From: Bacillus sp. SLBN-46
GTDB lineage: Bacteria > Bacillota > Bacilli > Bacillales > Cytobacillaceae
Assembly (NCBI RefSeq): GCF_031453555.1
Contig: NZ_JAVIZM010000001.1
Location: 2,673,001-2,737,000 of the forward strand
Reading direction: 5' to 3'
DNA: 64,000 nucleotides
The position numbers and the translations under genes are program-made. Numbering within the stretch: position 1 is the stretch's first letter; every line of letters begins with the position of its first letter. Of this stretch, positions 1 to 8,434 are shown piece by piece. The notes below the pieces were generated by a model that saw only the letters and a program-made list of their open reading frames with translations, made no database searches and was not told the origin of the DNA.

Positions 1-2
1 AA

Positions 3-554
3 GATTGGAAGAAGCAGCATGATGCTTTTGAAAAGGTAACAGAGAGTATCCGAGAATTCCCTTATCCTGTGATTGCTGCTATTAACGGCTATGCACTAGG
101 AGGGGGGCTGGAGATTGCGCTTAGTTGTGACATTCGAACCGCTACGGAACGTGTTGGATTAGGTCTTCCAGAAGCAAAACTGGGGTTAATTCCTGGAATC
201 GGAGGTTCTCAATTACTTTCTCGTATTCTACCAATTGGGCTGGCGAAGGAAATGTTATACACCGGAAAACGAATTACCGCAGAAGAAGGAAAGCAGTGGG
301 GGCTCATTAATCATGTGTTTAAAAGTGAGGCTTTGTTAGATGAAACAATGATCTTGGCAGAAACCATCGCAAATAATGCACCGCTTTCACTAAAAGCGTT
401 AAAGAAGGCTGTTAATAAAGGAACGGAGACAGACTTATCAACGGGTCTTGTTTTAGAATTAGAAGCTTACTATACATGCGCCAATTCTGAAGATCGACTA
501 GAAGGCATTTATGCGTTTAACGAAAAGCGTTTGCCTGAGTGGAAAGACCGTTAA
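3..554 (+). CDS. Enoyl-CoA hydratase/isomerase (crotonase family), 5' end outside window
   Basis: This is the C-terminal part of a crotonase-fold enzyme that hydrates or isomerises enoyl-CoA thioesters in the cytoplasm. The reading frame is open from base 3, so the start lies upstream of the window. The family core is visible: AINGYALGGG forms the oxyanion-hole loop. The glutamate of GGGLE (codon 111-113) and that of LPEAKLG (codon 171-173) match the two catalytic glutamates of rat enoyl-CoA hydratase (E144 and E164). The C-terminus ends in the usual FNEKRLPEWKDR-like tail. It is followed 57 bp later by an acyl-CoA dehydrogenase and then a CoA transferase, a set resembling caiD-caiA-caiB, so the substrate may be a carnitine-like or branched acyl-CoA. 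That substrate is inference. Confidence 0.93.
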   Translation, partial: DWKKQHDAFEKVTESIREFPYPVIAAINGYALGGGLEIALSCDIRTATERVGLGLPEAKLGLIPGIGGSQLLSRILPIGLAKEMLYTGKRITAEEGKQWGLINHVFKSEALLDETMILAETIANNAPLSLKALKKAVNKGTETDLSTGLVLELEAYYTCANSEDRLEGIYAFNEKRLPEWKDR

Positions 555-611
555 GGGTTAGATAGTCAAAATAACTGTTTGCATAGAAAAATATTCGGAG
601 GGAAGATAAAA

Positions 612-1781
612 ATGGCTAATACAAAAATGATGGAAAACACAGAACATGAAATGATTCGGAAAAGCGTTCGATCATTATGTGAGCGCTTTCCTGAAGATTA
701 CTGGCGCGAATTAGATGACAAAGACGCCTATCCAACGGCATTTGTTCAAGCATTAACAGAAGAAGGATGGCTGTCAGTCCTAATTCCTGAAGAATATGGC
801 GGCGCAGGACTAGGCATGAAGGAAGCCTGTATCATTCTAGAGGAAATTAACCGTTCAGGCGGAAACGCTGGTGCATGTCATGCCCAAATGTATACAATGG
901 GTGCCCTGCTTCGCTATGGAAATGAGGATCAAAAACAAAGATTTCTACCGAAAATTGCAAGCGGCGAACTTCGTCTCCAAGCCTTTGGTATCACAGAACC
1001 TACTGCAGGAAGTGATACAACTAGCATACAAACATATGCCGAAAGAGTTGGAGACAAGTATGTTGTGCATGGGCAAAAGATTTGGACCTCAAGAGCAGAG
1101 CATTCCGATTTAATGATGTTATTGGCGAGAACGACACCGAAAGAACAGGTAGCGAAGAAAACAGACGGCTTGAGTTTGTTTATTTTAGACATGAAAGAGC
1201 AAGCGGATAAAATTGATATTCGCCCGATTGATACTATGATCAATCATGCAACAACAGAAGTGTTTTTTGAAGGGGCTGAAATCCCGATTGAAAACTTGAT
1301 TGGAGAAGAAGGAAAAGGTTTCCGTTATGTCTTAGGCGGGATGAATGCTGAGCGAATTCTCATCGCCTCTGAATCCATCGGGGACGGTATGTACTTTGTA
1401 GATAAGTCCGTCCAATATGCAAATGAACGGGTCGTATTTGGCCGGTCTATTGGGCAGAATCAAGGGGTTCAATTCCCAATTGCCAGAGGATATATGGATA
1501 TTCAAGCGGCCAAGTTGATGAGAGATAAGGCGGCTGAGATGTTTGATGTAGGAATTGAATGCGGTGCAGAAGCGAACATGGCAAAATACCTTGCATCTGA
1601 AGCAACCTGGCGCGCAGCAAATGCAGCGATGGACACATACGGTGGCTATGGCTTTGCAAAAGAATACAATATCGAAAGAAAATTTAGGGAAGCCCGCTTG
1701 TTTATTGTAGCACCAATTACCAATAACCTGGTTGTAAGCTATGTTGGACAGCATGTCCTTGGGCTACCACGGTCATTCTAA
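612..1781 (+). CDS. Acyl-CoA dehydrogenase family protein
   Basis: This 389-aa FAD-dependent acyl-CoA dehydrogenase oxidises an acyl-CoA to the 2-enoyl-CoA. The ATG at 612 is chosen over an upstream TTG at 579 because GGAGGG sits at 597-602. The flavin/substrate motif FGITEPTAGSD lies mid-protein and DTYGGYGF near the C-terminus. The usual C-terminal catalytic glutamate of MCAD/SCAD (in YEGTSQ) is missing: the corresponding segment reads FIVAPITNN. A glutamate in MNAERILIA (Glu247) lies at the helix-G position used as base by isovaleryl-CoA and long-chain acyl-CoA dehydrogenases, so the base is probably relocated (inference by alignment from memory). The genes on both sides act on CoA thioesters. 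CaiA-like function is possible but unproven. Confidence 0.93.
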   Translation: MANTKMMENTEHEMIRKSVRSLCERFPEDYWRELDDKDAYPTAFVQALTEEGWLSVLIPEEYGGAGLGMKEACIILEEINRSGGNAGACHAQMYTMGALLRYGNEDQKQRFLPKIASGELRLQAFGITEPTAGSDTTSIQTYAERVGDKYVVHGQKIWTSRAEHSDLMMLLARTTPKEQVAKKTDGLSLFILDMKEQADKIDIRPIDTMINHATTEVFFEGAEIPIENLIGEEGKGFRYVLGGMNAERILIASESIGDGMYFVDKSVQYANERVVFGRSIGQNQGVQFPIARGYMDIQAAKLMRDKAAEMFDVGIECGAEANMAKYLASEATWRAANAAMDTYGGYGFAKEYNIERKFREARLFIVAPITNNLVVSYVGQHVLGLPRSF

Positions 1782-1842
1782 TATCGACAATCTGAAGGGC
1801 CTAAAGACAAATAGGTCCTTTCTTGGAAAAGGGGGAGCCAAA

Positions 1843-3060
1843 ATGCCAGGACCATTAAACGGAATTCGAGTAGTGGATGTGACGACAAATATTTCAGGTC
1901 CCAGTTTAACGATGATTCTAGCTGATTTAGGGGCAGAAATCATTAAAATTGAAAGGCCTGATATTGGTGATGATTCACGAGGGATGGGCCCATTTTGGGA
2001 AGGGGAAGGGGTCTATTTCCTTCATATTAACCGGAATAAACAATCAATTGTTATTGATTTAAAAAAAGAAAGCGGTCGTGAGATAGTCTATGATCTTGTT
2101 AAGACGGCGGATGTATTTGTAGAAAACTTCCGGTATCAAAAAGCGGAAAAAATGGGACTTGGTTATAAGCGCTTAAAACAACTCAATCCCTCGCTGGTGT
2201 ATTGTTCTTTATCTGCATATGGCCAAAATGGCCCTTTATGTGATCGCCCCGGCTATGATGCTATTGCCCAGGCTGATTCAGGGATTATTGGGATTAACGG
2301 AGCGGAAGGAGCGGAAATCGCCCGCGTTCCAGTATCAGTCTTAGATCAAGGCAGTGCAATGTGGGGAGCGATTGGAGTCATTTCAGCCTTGTTTCATAAG
2401 CAAAAGACAGGAGAAGGACAATTAGTCACCACTTCCCTTTATGAAACAGGCGTTTTTTGGGTTGGCTATCATATGTTATCATGGTTGGCGACTGGGGTCG
2501 AGCCCAAGAAAAATGGTGCCGGTCATACTGCCTTCGCGCCATATGGAGCCTTCCAGGCAAATGACGCACCTGTCATCATTGGTATTTCAAATAATTCATT
2601 ATTTAAGCGACTATGTAAAGTGCTAGGTAAGGAAGAATGGGTAGAGGATCCGCGCTACAAAAATAACCCTGAGCGAGTTCGGAATAGAGAAAATTTACGC
2701 GTGGCTATTGAAAACATTCTTCAAGCAAAGACAGCAGACGAATGGGTTCAGCTTTTAGCAGATGCAGGAGTTCCAAGTTCGAAAGTGAAAAAAATATCAG
2801 AGGTAGTCCAGGATCAACAGGCAGAATCAATCGAGATGTGGACCGATGTCCAACACTCCACTATTCAAGACTTTAAACTGCCAAGACTACCGTTTCAGCT
2901 CAGCACCTCGCCTGTAGCGATTCACCAGGCTCCACCTAAACTAGGAGAGAATTCGAAAGAAATATTAGAAAAACTTGGTTACCAACAAGAAAAAATAAAA
3001 CAATTTCTACATGATGGTACAATTCAAATGGACAATAAAAAAATTGAATCACCTAATTAG
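1843..3060 (+). CDS. CaiB/BaiF-type class III CoA transferase
   Basis: This 405-aa family III CoA transferase moves CoA between carboxylic acids. The start at ATG 1843 follows GGAAAAGGGGGAG; an open frame extends upstream to 1741 but overlaps the dehydrogenase gene. The N-terminus has the family motif GIRVVDVTTNISGP followed by LADLGAEIIKIE. Asp139 in GYDAIAQADSG matches the catalytic aspartate that forms the acyl-anhydride in formyl-CoA transferase (Asp169). With the hydratase and dehydrogenase it forms a three-gene unit that can activate, oxidise and hydrate one acid. The strong terminator right after it ends the operon. The acid it activates cannot be read from sequence. Confidence 0.93.
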   Translation: MPGPLNGIRVVDVTTNISGPSLTMILADLGAEIIKIERPDIGDDSRGMGPFWEGEGVYFLHINRNKQSIVIDLKKESGREIVYDLVKTADVFVENFRYQKAEKMGLGYKRLKQLNPSLVYCSLSAYGQNGPLCDRPGYDAIAQADSGIIGINGAEGAEIARVPVSVLDQGSAMWGAIGVISALFHKQKTGEGQLVTTSLYETGVFWVGYHMLSWLATGVEPKKNGAGHTAFAPYGAFQANDAPVIIGISNNSLFKRLCKVLGKEEWVEDPRYKNNPERVRNRENLRVAIENILQAKTADEWVQLLADAGVPSSKVKKISEVVQDQQAESIEMWTDVQHSTIQDFKLPRLPFQLSTSPVAIHQAPPKLGENSKEILEKLGYQQEKIKQFLHDGTIQMDNKKIESPN

Positions 3061-3072
3061 TATTTCAATAAG

Positions 3073-3110
3073 AAAATGCTTGGATTGTCGATCAATCTAA
3101 GCATTTTTTA
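3073..3110 (+). terminator. Rho-independent terminator of the CoA-thioester operon
   Basis: A 15-bp stem (3073-3087 with 3093-3107, one G-T wobble), a 5-nt TCGAT loop and a T-rich tail begin 13 bp after the CoA transferase stop codon. Confidence 0.9.
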
Positions 3111-3242
3111 TTTAATTAGAGTAGATTGGACTACATCCGTTATTCCTTCTAAAATATAAATATTATTGCATTTTATTGTATATTTATTAATTTGGTACAA
3201 ATGCCAAATTTAGTATAAGTATGAATACCTACAGAGAAAACA

Positions 3243-3256
3243 TGAAAACGCTTACT
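3243..3256 (+). promoter_or_regulatory. CcpA cre-like site upstream of the glutamine synthetase
   Basis: TGAAAACGCTTACT fits the Bacillus catabolite-responsive element consensus TGAAARCGYTTWCW at every position. It lies about 45 bp upstream of the -35 box of the glnA-like promoter, a placement seen for CcpA activation. Binding is inferred, not shown. Confidence 0.55.
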
Positions 3257-3283
3257 GAAATGTCAGTATAAATATTCAAAAAA

Positions 3284-3327
3284 TATAGTTAAAAAAGATT
3301 GTCAAACTATCTTTTTTTAACTATAAT
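3284..3327 (+). promoter_or_regulatory. Sigma-A promoter of the glutamine synthetase gene inside an inverted repeat
   Basis: TTGTCA (3299-3304) and TATAAT (3322-3327) are separated by 17 bp, close to an ideal sigma-A promoter. A 15-bp inverted repeat (3284-3298 with 3310-3325, one bulged T) surrounds the -35 box, which sits in the loop. It could be an operator or an AT-rich hairpin. I do not see a clear GlnR/TnrA box (TGTNAN7TNACA). Confidence 0.7.
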
Positions 3328-3384
3328 CATAGTATTAATTAATGATGTCATAAAAACTAACATGAAAATGAGAGGTAATGTAAC

Positions 3385-4749
3385 GTGGCTGAAACACTTA
3401 TTTCAAAGACACCTGTAGATGCAACAACTTTAGAACAAATTAAAGAAACAATCAAAGAAAAAAGCGTTGAACTATTACATTTGCAATTCGTCGATATCGA
3501 AGGGATCCTAAAACACATCACTGTTACAAGTGAGCAATTAGAAGATGTAGTAGAAGGTAAAATGATGTTTGATGGCTCCTCAATTAAAGGTTTTTCACCT
3601 ATTAATAAATCAGACCTTTACCTTCAACCAGACCTAGCTACGTTTGCTGTTCTACCTTGGACAGTTGAAGCGGGTTATGCGGAGGGTCGATTCTTATGCT
3701 CTATTTACAATCCAGACGGAACACCTTTTGATGGAGATACAAGAAATGTTCTAAAGAAAACGGTAGATCGTGCGGCTGATCATGGTTACACCATTTCAGT
3801 AGGACCTGAATTAGAGTTTTTTCTTTTTAAAACGGATGAAAATGGGTATGCAACAGAAGAAATCAGTGATAAGGCAGGCTATTTCGAACCTTCACCACAT
3901 GATTTGGGCGAACGTGTCCGTTTAGAAATTTACCGTGCGCTAAAAGCAATGGGCTTTACCATTGAGGCATCTCACCACGAAGTAGCGGAAGGGCAGCATG
4001 AAATTAACTTTAAATATGCAGATGTACTTACGGCAGCAGACCTTGCAACTACATATAAGTGGGTTGTAAAGACCGTTGCGAAGAAATTCGGATTACATGC
4101 TACATTTATGCCAAAACCAGTTTTTGGAATTAACGGTTCAGGTATGCATGTTAATATGTCTTTCTTTGAAGGAAGCGAAAATGCCTTCTATGATCCATCA
4201 GATGAGTTACAATTATCGGAAAAAGCGTATCAGTTTATTGCAGGTGTACTAGAAAATGTAAAGAGCTTTACAGCAGTAACAAATCCGCTAGTAAACTCTT
4301 ATAAGCGTTTAGTACCTGGTTATGAAGCACCTTGTTATATCGCATGGTCTGCTTCAAACCGCTCAGCGCTTATTCGTATTCCAGCAAAGAAAGGTCTCGC
4401 TACACGTGTAGAATTACGCTGTCCAGATCCTTCTTCAAACCCTTACTTAACATTTGCAGTCATTGCTTCTGCTGGGTTGGATGGAATTGAAAAAGAATTA
4501 CAAGCACCAGCTCCAATTAATGAAGATATCTTCCACATGACAGAGGAAGAAAGAGCATTCCTAGGCATTGATAACTTGCCAGGAAGTTTAGCTGATGCAT
4601 TAAAAGCATTAGAATCAGGAGAGATTGCTTCGAAAACATTAGGTCAGCACGTATATAGTGAGTATGTTTCTATGAAGAAAGCGGAATGGGATAGCTACCG
4701 TACAGCAGTTCATGCGTGGGAAATCGATAACTATCATACTAAATTCTAA
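3385..4749 (+). CDS. glnA: Glutamine synthetase, type I (solitary copy)
   Basis: This 454-aa enzyme makes glutamine from glutamate, ammonia and ATP. It starts at GTG 3385 after AGAGGTA. GSI signatures are present: MFDGSSIKGF, GPELEFFLF, ASHHEVAEGQHEINFKY, NGSGMHVN and the flap GYEAPCYIAWS. It is about 10 residues longer at the N-terminus than B. subtilis GlnA. The position of B. subtilis Arg62, which takes part in feedback inhibition and in control of TnrA/GlnR, is Pro72 here (KGFSPINKSD against EGFVRIEESD). No glnR precedes it. This looks like a second, differently regulated GS rather than the glnRA-operon enzyme, so the symbol names the family only. Confidence 0.93.
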   Translation: MAETLISKTPVDATTLEQIKETIKEKSVELLHLQFVDIEGILKHITVTSEQLEDVVEGKMMFDGSSIKGFSPINKSDLYLQPDLATFAVLPWTVEAGYAEGRFLCSIYNPDGTPFDGDTRNVLKKTVDRAADHGYTISVGPELEFFLFKTDENGYATEEISDKAGYFEPSPHDLGERVRLEIYRALKAMGFTIEASHHEVAEGQHEINFKYADVLTAADLATTYKWVVKTVAKKFGLHATFMPKPVFGINGSGMHVNMSFFEGSENAFYDPSDELQLSEKAYQFIAGVLENVKSFTAVTNPLVNSYKRLVPGYEAPCYIAWSASNRSALIRIPAKKGLATRVELRCPDPSSNPYLTFAVIASAGLDGIEKELQAPAPINEDIFHMTEEERAFLGIDNLPGSLADALKALESGEIASKTLGQHVYSEYVSMKKAEWDSYRTAVHAWEIDNYHTKF

Positions 4750-4756
4750 ATAAAAA

Positions 4757-4815
4757 AGCAGGGCAGGGCTGACGATAAACTTTTTGTCAACAGCATCAGT
4801 GTCCCTGCTCTTTTT
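4757..4815 (+). terminator. Terminator downstream of the glutamine synthetase gene
   Basis: AGCAGGG (4757-4763) pairs with CCCTGCT (4803-4809), flanked by an A-run and followed by CTTTTT. It begins a few bases after the stop codon. Confidence 0.8.
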
Positions 4816-4839
4816 AATAAATTGACTATGCTAAAGGTC

Positions 4840-4883
4840 GATGTTGATTTTATAACTTGTTGATTGTATTGAAAATCAACATC
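4840..4883. repeat. Perfect 12-bp inverted repeat in the glnA-aldolase gap
   Basis: GATGTTGATTTT (4840-4851) and its exact complement AAAATCAACATC (4872-4883) are separated by 20 bp. No T-tail follows, so it is not an obvious terminator. An operator or a structured leader element upstream of the aldolase gene is possible. The rest of 4815-5047 holds nothing I recognise. Confidence 0.5.
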
Positions 4884-5047
4884 CTTGTTAAAAATGATTA
4901 CTTTTAATAAGTCGAATTTTCGGAAAAAGATTGACTCCGTTCAACAACCGTGATATAAACACAATAAGATATTTTAGTGCTTAAAAGCGTAAAAGGTAAA
5001 TGAACATATTGATAAAAATGTGACTAATAGGGGGATTAATTAATTTT

Positions 5048-6007
5048 ATGGAACATCATACCAAAATTTTGGACTGTACTATTCGTGACGGAGGTTTAGT
5101 TAACAATTGGGATTTCAGCGTTGAATTTGTTCAAGACTTGTATAATGGTCTAAGTGAAGCAGGTGTGGAATACATGGAGATTGGTTACAAGAATTCTCCT
5201 AAGCTTCTTAAAGCAACTGAACCCAATCCATGGAGATTTCTTGATGATAACTTTCTTAAAGAAATTATTCCTGTGAAAAAGTTCACGAAGCTATCGGCTC
5301 TTGTCGATATTGGCCGAGTTGATCCCAATGACATATTACCTCGTGAGCATAGTGTTTTAGACATGATTCGAGTTGCTTGCTATATTCGAGAAGTAGATAA
5401 GGGCTTAGAACTTGTACAAATGTTTCATGATTTGGGATATGAAACTTCACTAAACATTATGGCTTTATCAAGTGTCCCTGAACAACAGCTTATAAAAGCG
5501 TTTGAATTGGTGAAGGAAAGTCCTGTCGATGTTGTATATATCGTTGATTCTTTTGGAAGCTTAGACCCTATTGATATTGAGCACCAAGTAAAAAAGTTCA
5601 AAGCGATGGTACCTAACAAACAACTTGGAATTCATACACATAATAACATGCAGTTAGCGTTCGCAAATACATTAACTGCGATCCGAAATGGGGTTACATT
5701 TCTTGATTCTTCTGTTTATGGCATGGGTCGTGCGGCTGGTAACTGTAACACTGAGCTACTCGTTAGCTACATACAGAAATCAAGCTATGAGATTAAACCT
5801 GTTCTTGGCGTAATTGAAAAACACATGCTTGAAATGCGTCAAAAGTGGGAATGGGGCTATATCATCCCTTATATGATTTCTGGTGTACTTAATGAACATC
5901 CACGTGTCGCCATGGCTTATCGTGATAGTACCGATCGTGATAAATTCGTAGATTTTTATGACAAGGTAACATCGCCCGAAGTCTCTGTGGCTACAGCTAC
6001 GAAATAG
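5048..6007 (+). CDS. HMGL-like (DRE-TIM metallolyase) aldolase family protein
   Basis: This 319-aa TIM-barrel protein belongs to the HMG-CoA lyase / 4-hydroxy-2-oxovalerate aldolase superfamily. CTIRDGG near residue 10 matches the DRE/DXD metal-binding start of the barrel, HTHNN near residue 200 supplies the histidine ligands, and GMGRAAGNCNTE follows. The length fits aldolase-domain proteins rather than isopropylmalate or homocitrate synthases, which carry an extra C-terminal domain. GGGGG lies about 10 bp upstream of ATG 5048. It stands alone between terminators. The reaction is probably a C-C cleavage or condensation on a 2-oxo acid; the substrate is unknown. Confidence 0.8.
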   Translation: MEHHTKILDCTIRDGGLVNNWDFSVEFVQDLYNGLSEAGVEYMEIGYKNSPKLLKATEPNPWRFLDDNFLKEIIPVKKFTKLSALVDIGRVDPNDILPREHSVLDMIRVACYIREVDKGLELVQMFHDLGYETSLNIMALSSVPEQQLIKAFELVKESPVDVVYIVDSFGSLDPIDIEHQVKKFKAMVPNKQLGIHTHNNMQLAFANTLTAIRNGVTFLDSSVYGMGRAAGNCNTELLVSYIQKSSYEIKPVLGVIEKHMLEMRQKWEWGYIIPYMISGVLNEHPRVAMAYRDSTDRDKFVDFYDKVTSPEVSVATATK

Positions 6008-6061
6008 GTCAGCCTTTTATAAACTCTTCAATGAGGGTAAATCACAAAGATATACTACTAG

Positions 6062-6085
6062 AAACGTCCTTAGGGGCGTTTTTTA
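6062..6085 (+). terminator. Terminator after the HMGL-like gene
   Basis: AAACGTCC pairs with GGGCGTTT around a short TTAG loop and is followed by a T-run. Confidence 0.8.
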
Positions 6086-6094
6086 AATCATTCA

Positions 6095-6110
6095 TGTGAA
6101 CATTTTCACA
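6095..6110. promoter_or_regulatory. Crp/Fnr-type palindrome TGTGA-N6-TCACA
   Basis: TGTGAACATTTTCACA is an exact TGTGA-N6-TCACA palindrome, the recognition pattern of Crp/Fnr-family regulators (Bacillus Fnr sites are TGTGA-N6-TCACT-like). It lies about 90 bp before the membrane-protein gene at 6201, so oxygen or redox control of that gene is a reasonable guess. Confidence 0.55.
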
Positions 6111-6200
6111 AAACGTTCAATATTAGGTTGGATATGAATCTGATTTATCCTGTATATTAACACTATAGTCATATTGTTTATATAACTAGGGGGATTACTG

Positions 6201-7196
6201 ATGAAAAAAATATTTCAGATACTATTAGTATTAGGACTTATAATGACACCTTTTTTTGCACAAGCTCATGTGAAGTGGTTCACAAATGTTGCTCCACATA
6301 AAGAGTCTATTGAACATATACTTTCTCCGATGTTTTTATTTTTTACATTACTTGCAGCTGTTGTTTTAGCCACATTAACATTGATTATTCCAAAAATGGC
6401 AGAATGGGGCCCAGTGAAAAAAATGGAGGATCGTCTTTCTAGTTTAAGAAAGTATTCTCGATATTTATTAAAATACGGAACAGCCATTGCGCTAATGATT
6501 CAAATGATAAATGGAACATTATTTGCTCCTGAGTTCCATGTCACTAATACATTCATTTCCGTTATAACGTGGGTTACCATTGGATTTTTATTGATTCCGC
6601 ATCATATCTCAACTAAAATTGGTGCTTCTATTCTCTTAGGTTTATTTATTTATGTAACCATCCATCATGGAATTTTCTATATGCTAGACTACGGATTTTA
6701 TGTAGCAATCATTGGTGTTCTATTAGTTGGAAGTACTAAGCTTGAGAAGGCGGGGTTTCCATTTCTCTATTTGGGTACAGGATTATCGCTTAGCTGGGTT
6801 GCCGTTGAAAAATGGGTGTATCCAGGTATGGCATTAGATATTGTCACTAACCATCATGTGCCTACATTTGGCTTTGAACCAGGATTGTTTGTTGTTATGG
6901 CAGCTTTTATCGAATTTGTCGTAGGTTATTTATTAGTTGTCGGTATTTTAAATCGTGTGCTAGGTTTTGTGGTAACAGGGATTTTTATCTCAACAACGAT
7001 GCTCTTTGGAATGACAGAAGTGATCGGCCATTTTATGATTCACATTGTTTTAATCATCTTCATAATTGAGGGTGTTTCATTCTATAACCCACCAATTAAA
7101 ATGCATAAAACAAAAACAGATCAGTTTATCTTTGTATTTTTAAACTTCATTTTTGTTCTAGCGACCTTTTTATTGATTTACTACCGTTTTGCATAA
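6201..7196 (+). CDS. Multi-pass membrane protein with cleavable N-terminal signal
   Basis: This 331-aa membrane protein is of unknown function. A hydrophobic N-terminus (about residues 1-21, ending AQA) looks like a signal peptide and is followed by HVKWF. About eight further hydrophobic segments follow. The HVKWF start and helix pattern resemble DoxX-like / quinol-oxidase-associated membrane proteins, but I am not sure of that family. GGGGGA precedes ATG 6201. It is monocistronic, and a Crp/Fnr-type palindrome lies upstream, which would fit a respiratory role; that is inference. Confidence 0.75.
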   Translation: MKKIFQILLVLGLIMTPFFAQAHVKWFTNVAPHKESIEHILSPMFLFFTLLAAVVLATLTLIIPKMAEWGPVKKMEDRLSSLRKYSRYLLKYGTAIALMIQMINGTLFAPEFHVTNTFISVITWVTIGFLLIPHHISTKIGASILLGLFIYVTIHHGIFYMLDYGFYVAIIGVLLVGSTKLEKAGFPFLYLGTGLSLSWVAVEKWVYPGMALDIVTNHHVPTFGFEPGLFVVMAAFIEFVVGYLLVVGILNRVLGFVVTGIFISTTMLFGMTEVIGHFMIHIVLIIFIIEGVSFYNPPIKMHKTKTDQFIFVFLNFIFVLATFLLIYYRFA

Positions 7197-7288
7197 GAAT
7201 CTTTAGTTAAGAATTTTCAAATAATTATTTAACTAATAAGGGCAACTAATGTATAATGTTTTAAACAATGATAGAGAGGTCCTTGCCA

Positions 7289-8188
7289 ATGAACTCATAT
7301 ATTAAAAATCAAATCGAATTATTCCAAGAAAAGAATCAGAATCGTGGATGTCTATTAGTTAGTTGTCCCGATCAGCCAGGTATTGTTTCAGCCATATCAA
7401 AATTCTTGTTTTCATATAATGCAAATATTATTGAATCAAGTCAATATTCAACCAATCCTGAGGGAGGAACATTTTTCATTCGTATTGAATTTGAATGCCC
7501 GGGTCTAAAGGAAAAAGCGAAAGAAATGGAAAAACAGTTTGCAGAAATTGTTGATAAGTTCTCAATGGAATGGAATTTTACTCATGTATATCATGTGAAA
7601 AAAGCTGCAATCTTTGTATCAAAAGAACTGCATTGTTTGCTTGAGCTTTTATGGGAATGGCAAAGTGGAGATTTGATGGCTGACATCGCACTTGTCATAA
7701 GCAATCATGAAAACGCAAGAGAGGTTGTCGAAGGGTTGAATATCCCGTTTTATTATGTTCCAGCAAATAAAGAGATTCGCGGACAAGCCGAAGAAAGACA
7801 ACTTCAACTATTAAGAGAGTATGAGATTGATTTCGTTGTATTAGCACGTTATATGCAGATCTTATCACCGAAATTTGTTGAGGAAAATCCAAATAAAATT
7901 ATTAATATTCACCATTCATTTTTACCGGCCTTTGTTGGTGCAAGGCCCTATGAAAGAGCATTTAACCGTGGTGTAAAATTAATAGGAGCGACTTCTCATT
8001 ATGTTACCAATGACCTTGATGAAGGACCGATTATTGAACAGGATATTAGTCGTGTCGATCACCACGATAATGTTGAAAGTCTTAAAAAAATTGGTAGAAA
8101 AATTGAAAGAAGCGTATTGGCTCGAGCGGTAAAATGGCATATAGAAGACCGTATTATTGTTCATCAAAATAAAACGATCGTTTTCTAA
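7289..8188 (+). CDS. purU: Formyltetrahydrofolate deformylase
   Basis: This 299-aa enzyme hydrolyses 10-formyl-THF to THF and formate, balancing the one-carbon pool or feeding formate to PurT. The N-terminal ACT domain (CLLVSCPDQPGIVSAIS) is followed by a formyltransferase domain. The catalytic triad Asn206, His208 (NIHHSFLP) and Asp244 (DLDEGPI) keeps the spacing of E. coli PurN N106/H108/D144. An upstream in-frame ATG at 7268 exists, but AGAGAGG lies just before 7289 and the family usually has about 300 residues. It is monocistronic, with its own terminator. Confidence 0.95.
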   Translation: MNSYIKNQIELFQEKNQNRGCLLVSCPDQPGIVSAISKFLFSYNANIIESSQYSTNPEGGTFFIRIEFECPGLKEKAKEMEKQFAEIVDKFSMEWNFTHVYHVKKAAIFVSKELHCLLELLWEWQSGDLMADIALVISNHENAREVVEGLNIPFYYVPANKEIRGQAEERQLQLLREYEIDFVVLARYMQILSPKFVEENPNKIINIHHSFLPAFVGARPYERAFNRGVKLIGATSHYVTNDLDEGPIIEQDISRVDHHDNVESLKKIGRKIERSVLARAVKWHIEDRIIVHQNKTIVF

Positions 8189-8189
8189 G

Positions 8190-8216
8190 AATCCCTTTTT
8201 ATAGGGATTTTTTTAA
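8190..8216 (+). terminator. purU terminator
   Basis: AATCCC and GGGATT form a stem around TTTTTATA, followed by a long T-run immediately after the purU stop. Confidence 0.88.
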
Positions 8217-8300
8217 AAGATTAGAATGTATAAAATTTGTTACTGCCACAGTCCATGATAGTGTGGTAATTTATGTCCCGGATCCAATGAAAAGAAGCCC

Positions 8301-8429
8301 ACCGGTAAATAGAAGAAGTTTCTAATGCCCGAGCTAAGGGAAAAAGCTCACGACTGGTAAATAGAAGAAGTTTCTAATGCCCGAGCTAAGGGAAAAAGCT
8401 CACGACCGGTAAATAGGAGAAGTTTCTTG
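8301..8429 (+). repeat. 52-bp tandem repeats (two full copies and a partial third)
   Basis: Copies begin at 8301, 8353 and 8405 with an exact 52-bp period; the third keeps only the first ~25 bp. Full copies differ by a single base (ACCGG against ACTGG). Each full copy holds AGAAGAAG, an ATG and a short frame encoding MPELREKAHDW or MPELREKAHDR with a stop just before the next AGAAGAAG, plus a GAGCT...AGCTC hairpin. The partial copy leads into the 40-aa ORF at 8435. The period is not a multiple of three, so there is no long reading frame. Upstream, 8217-8300 holds nothing recognisable. Confidence 0.85.
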
Positions 8430-8434
8430 ACCTA

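Noticed and set aside
8301..8429. CRISPR-like array from the 52-bp repeats
   Set aside because: The repeats are contiguous, with no unique spacers between short direct repeats, and there are no cas genes nearby.
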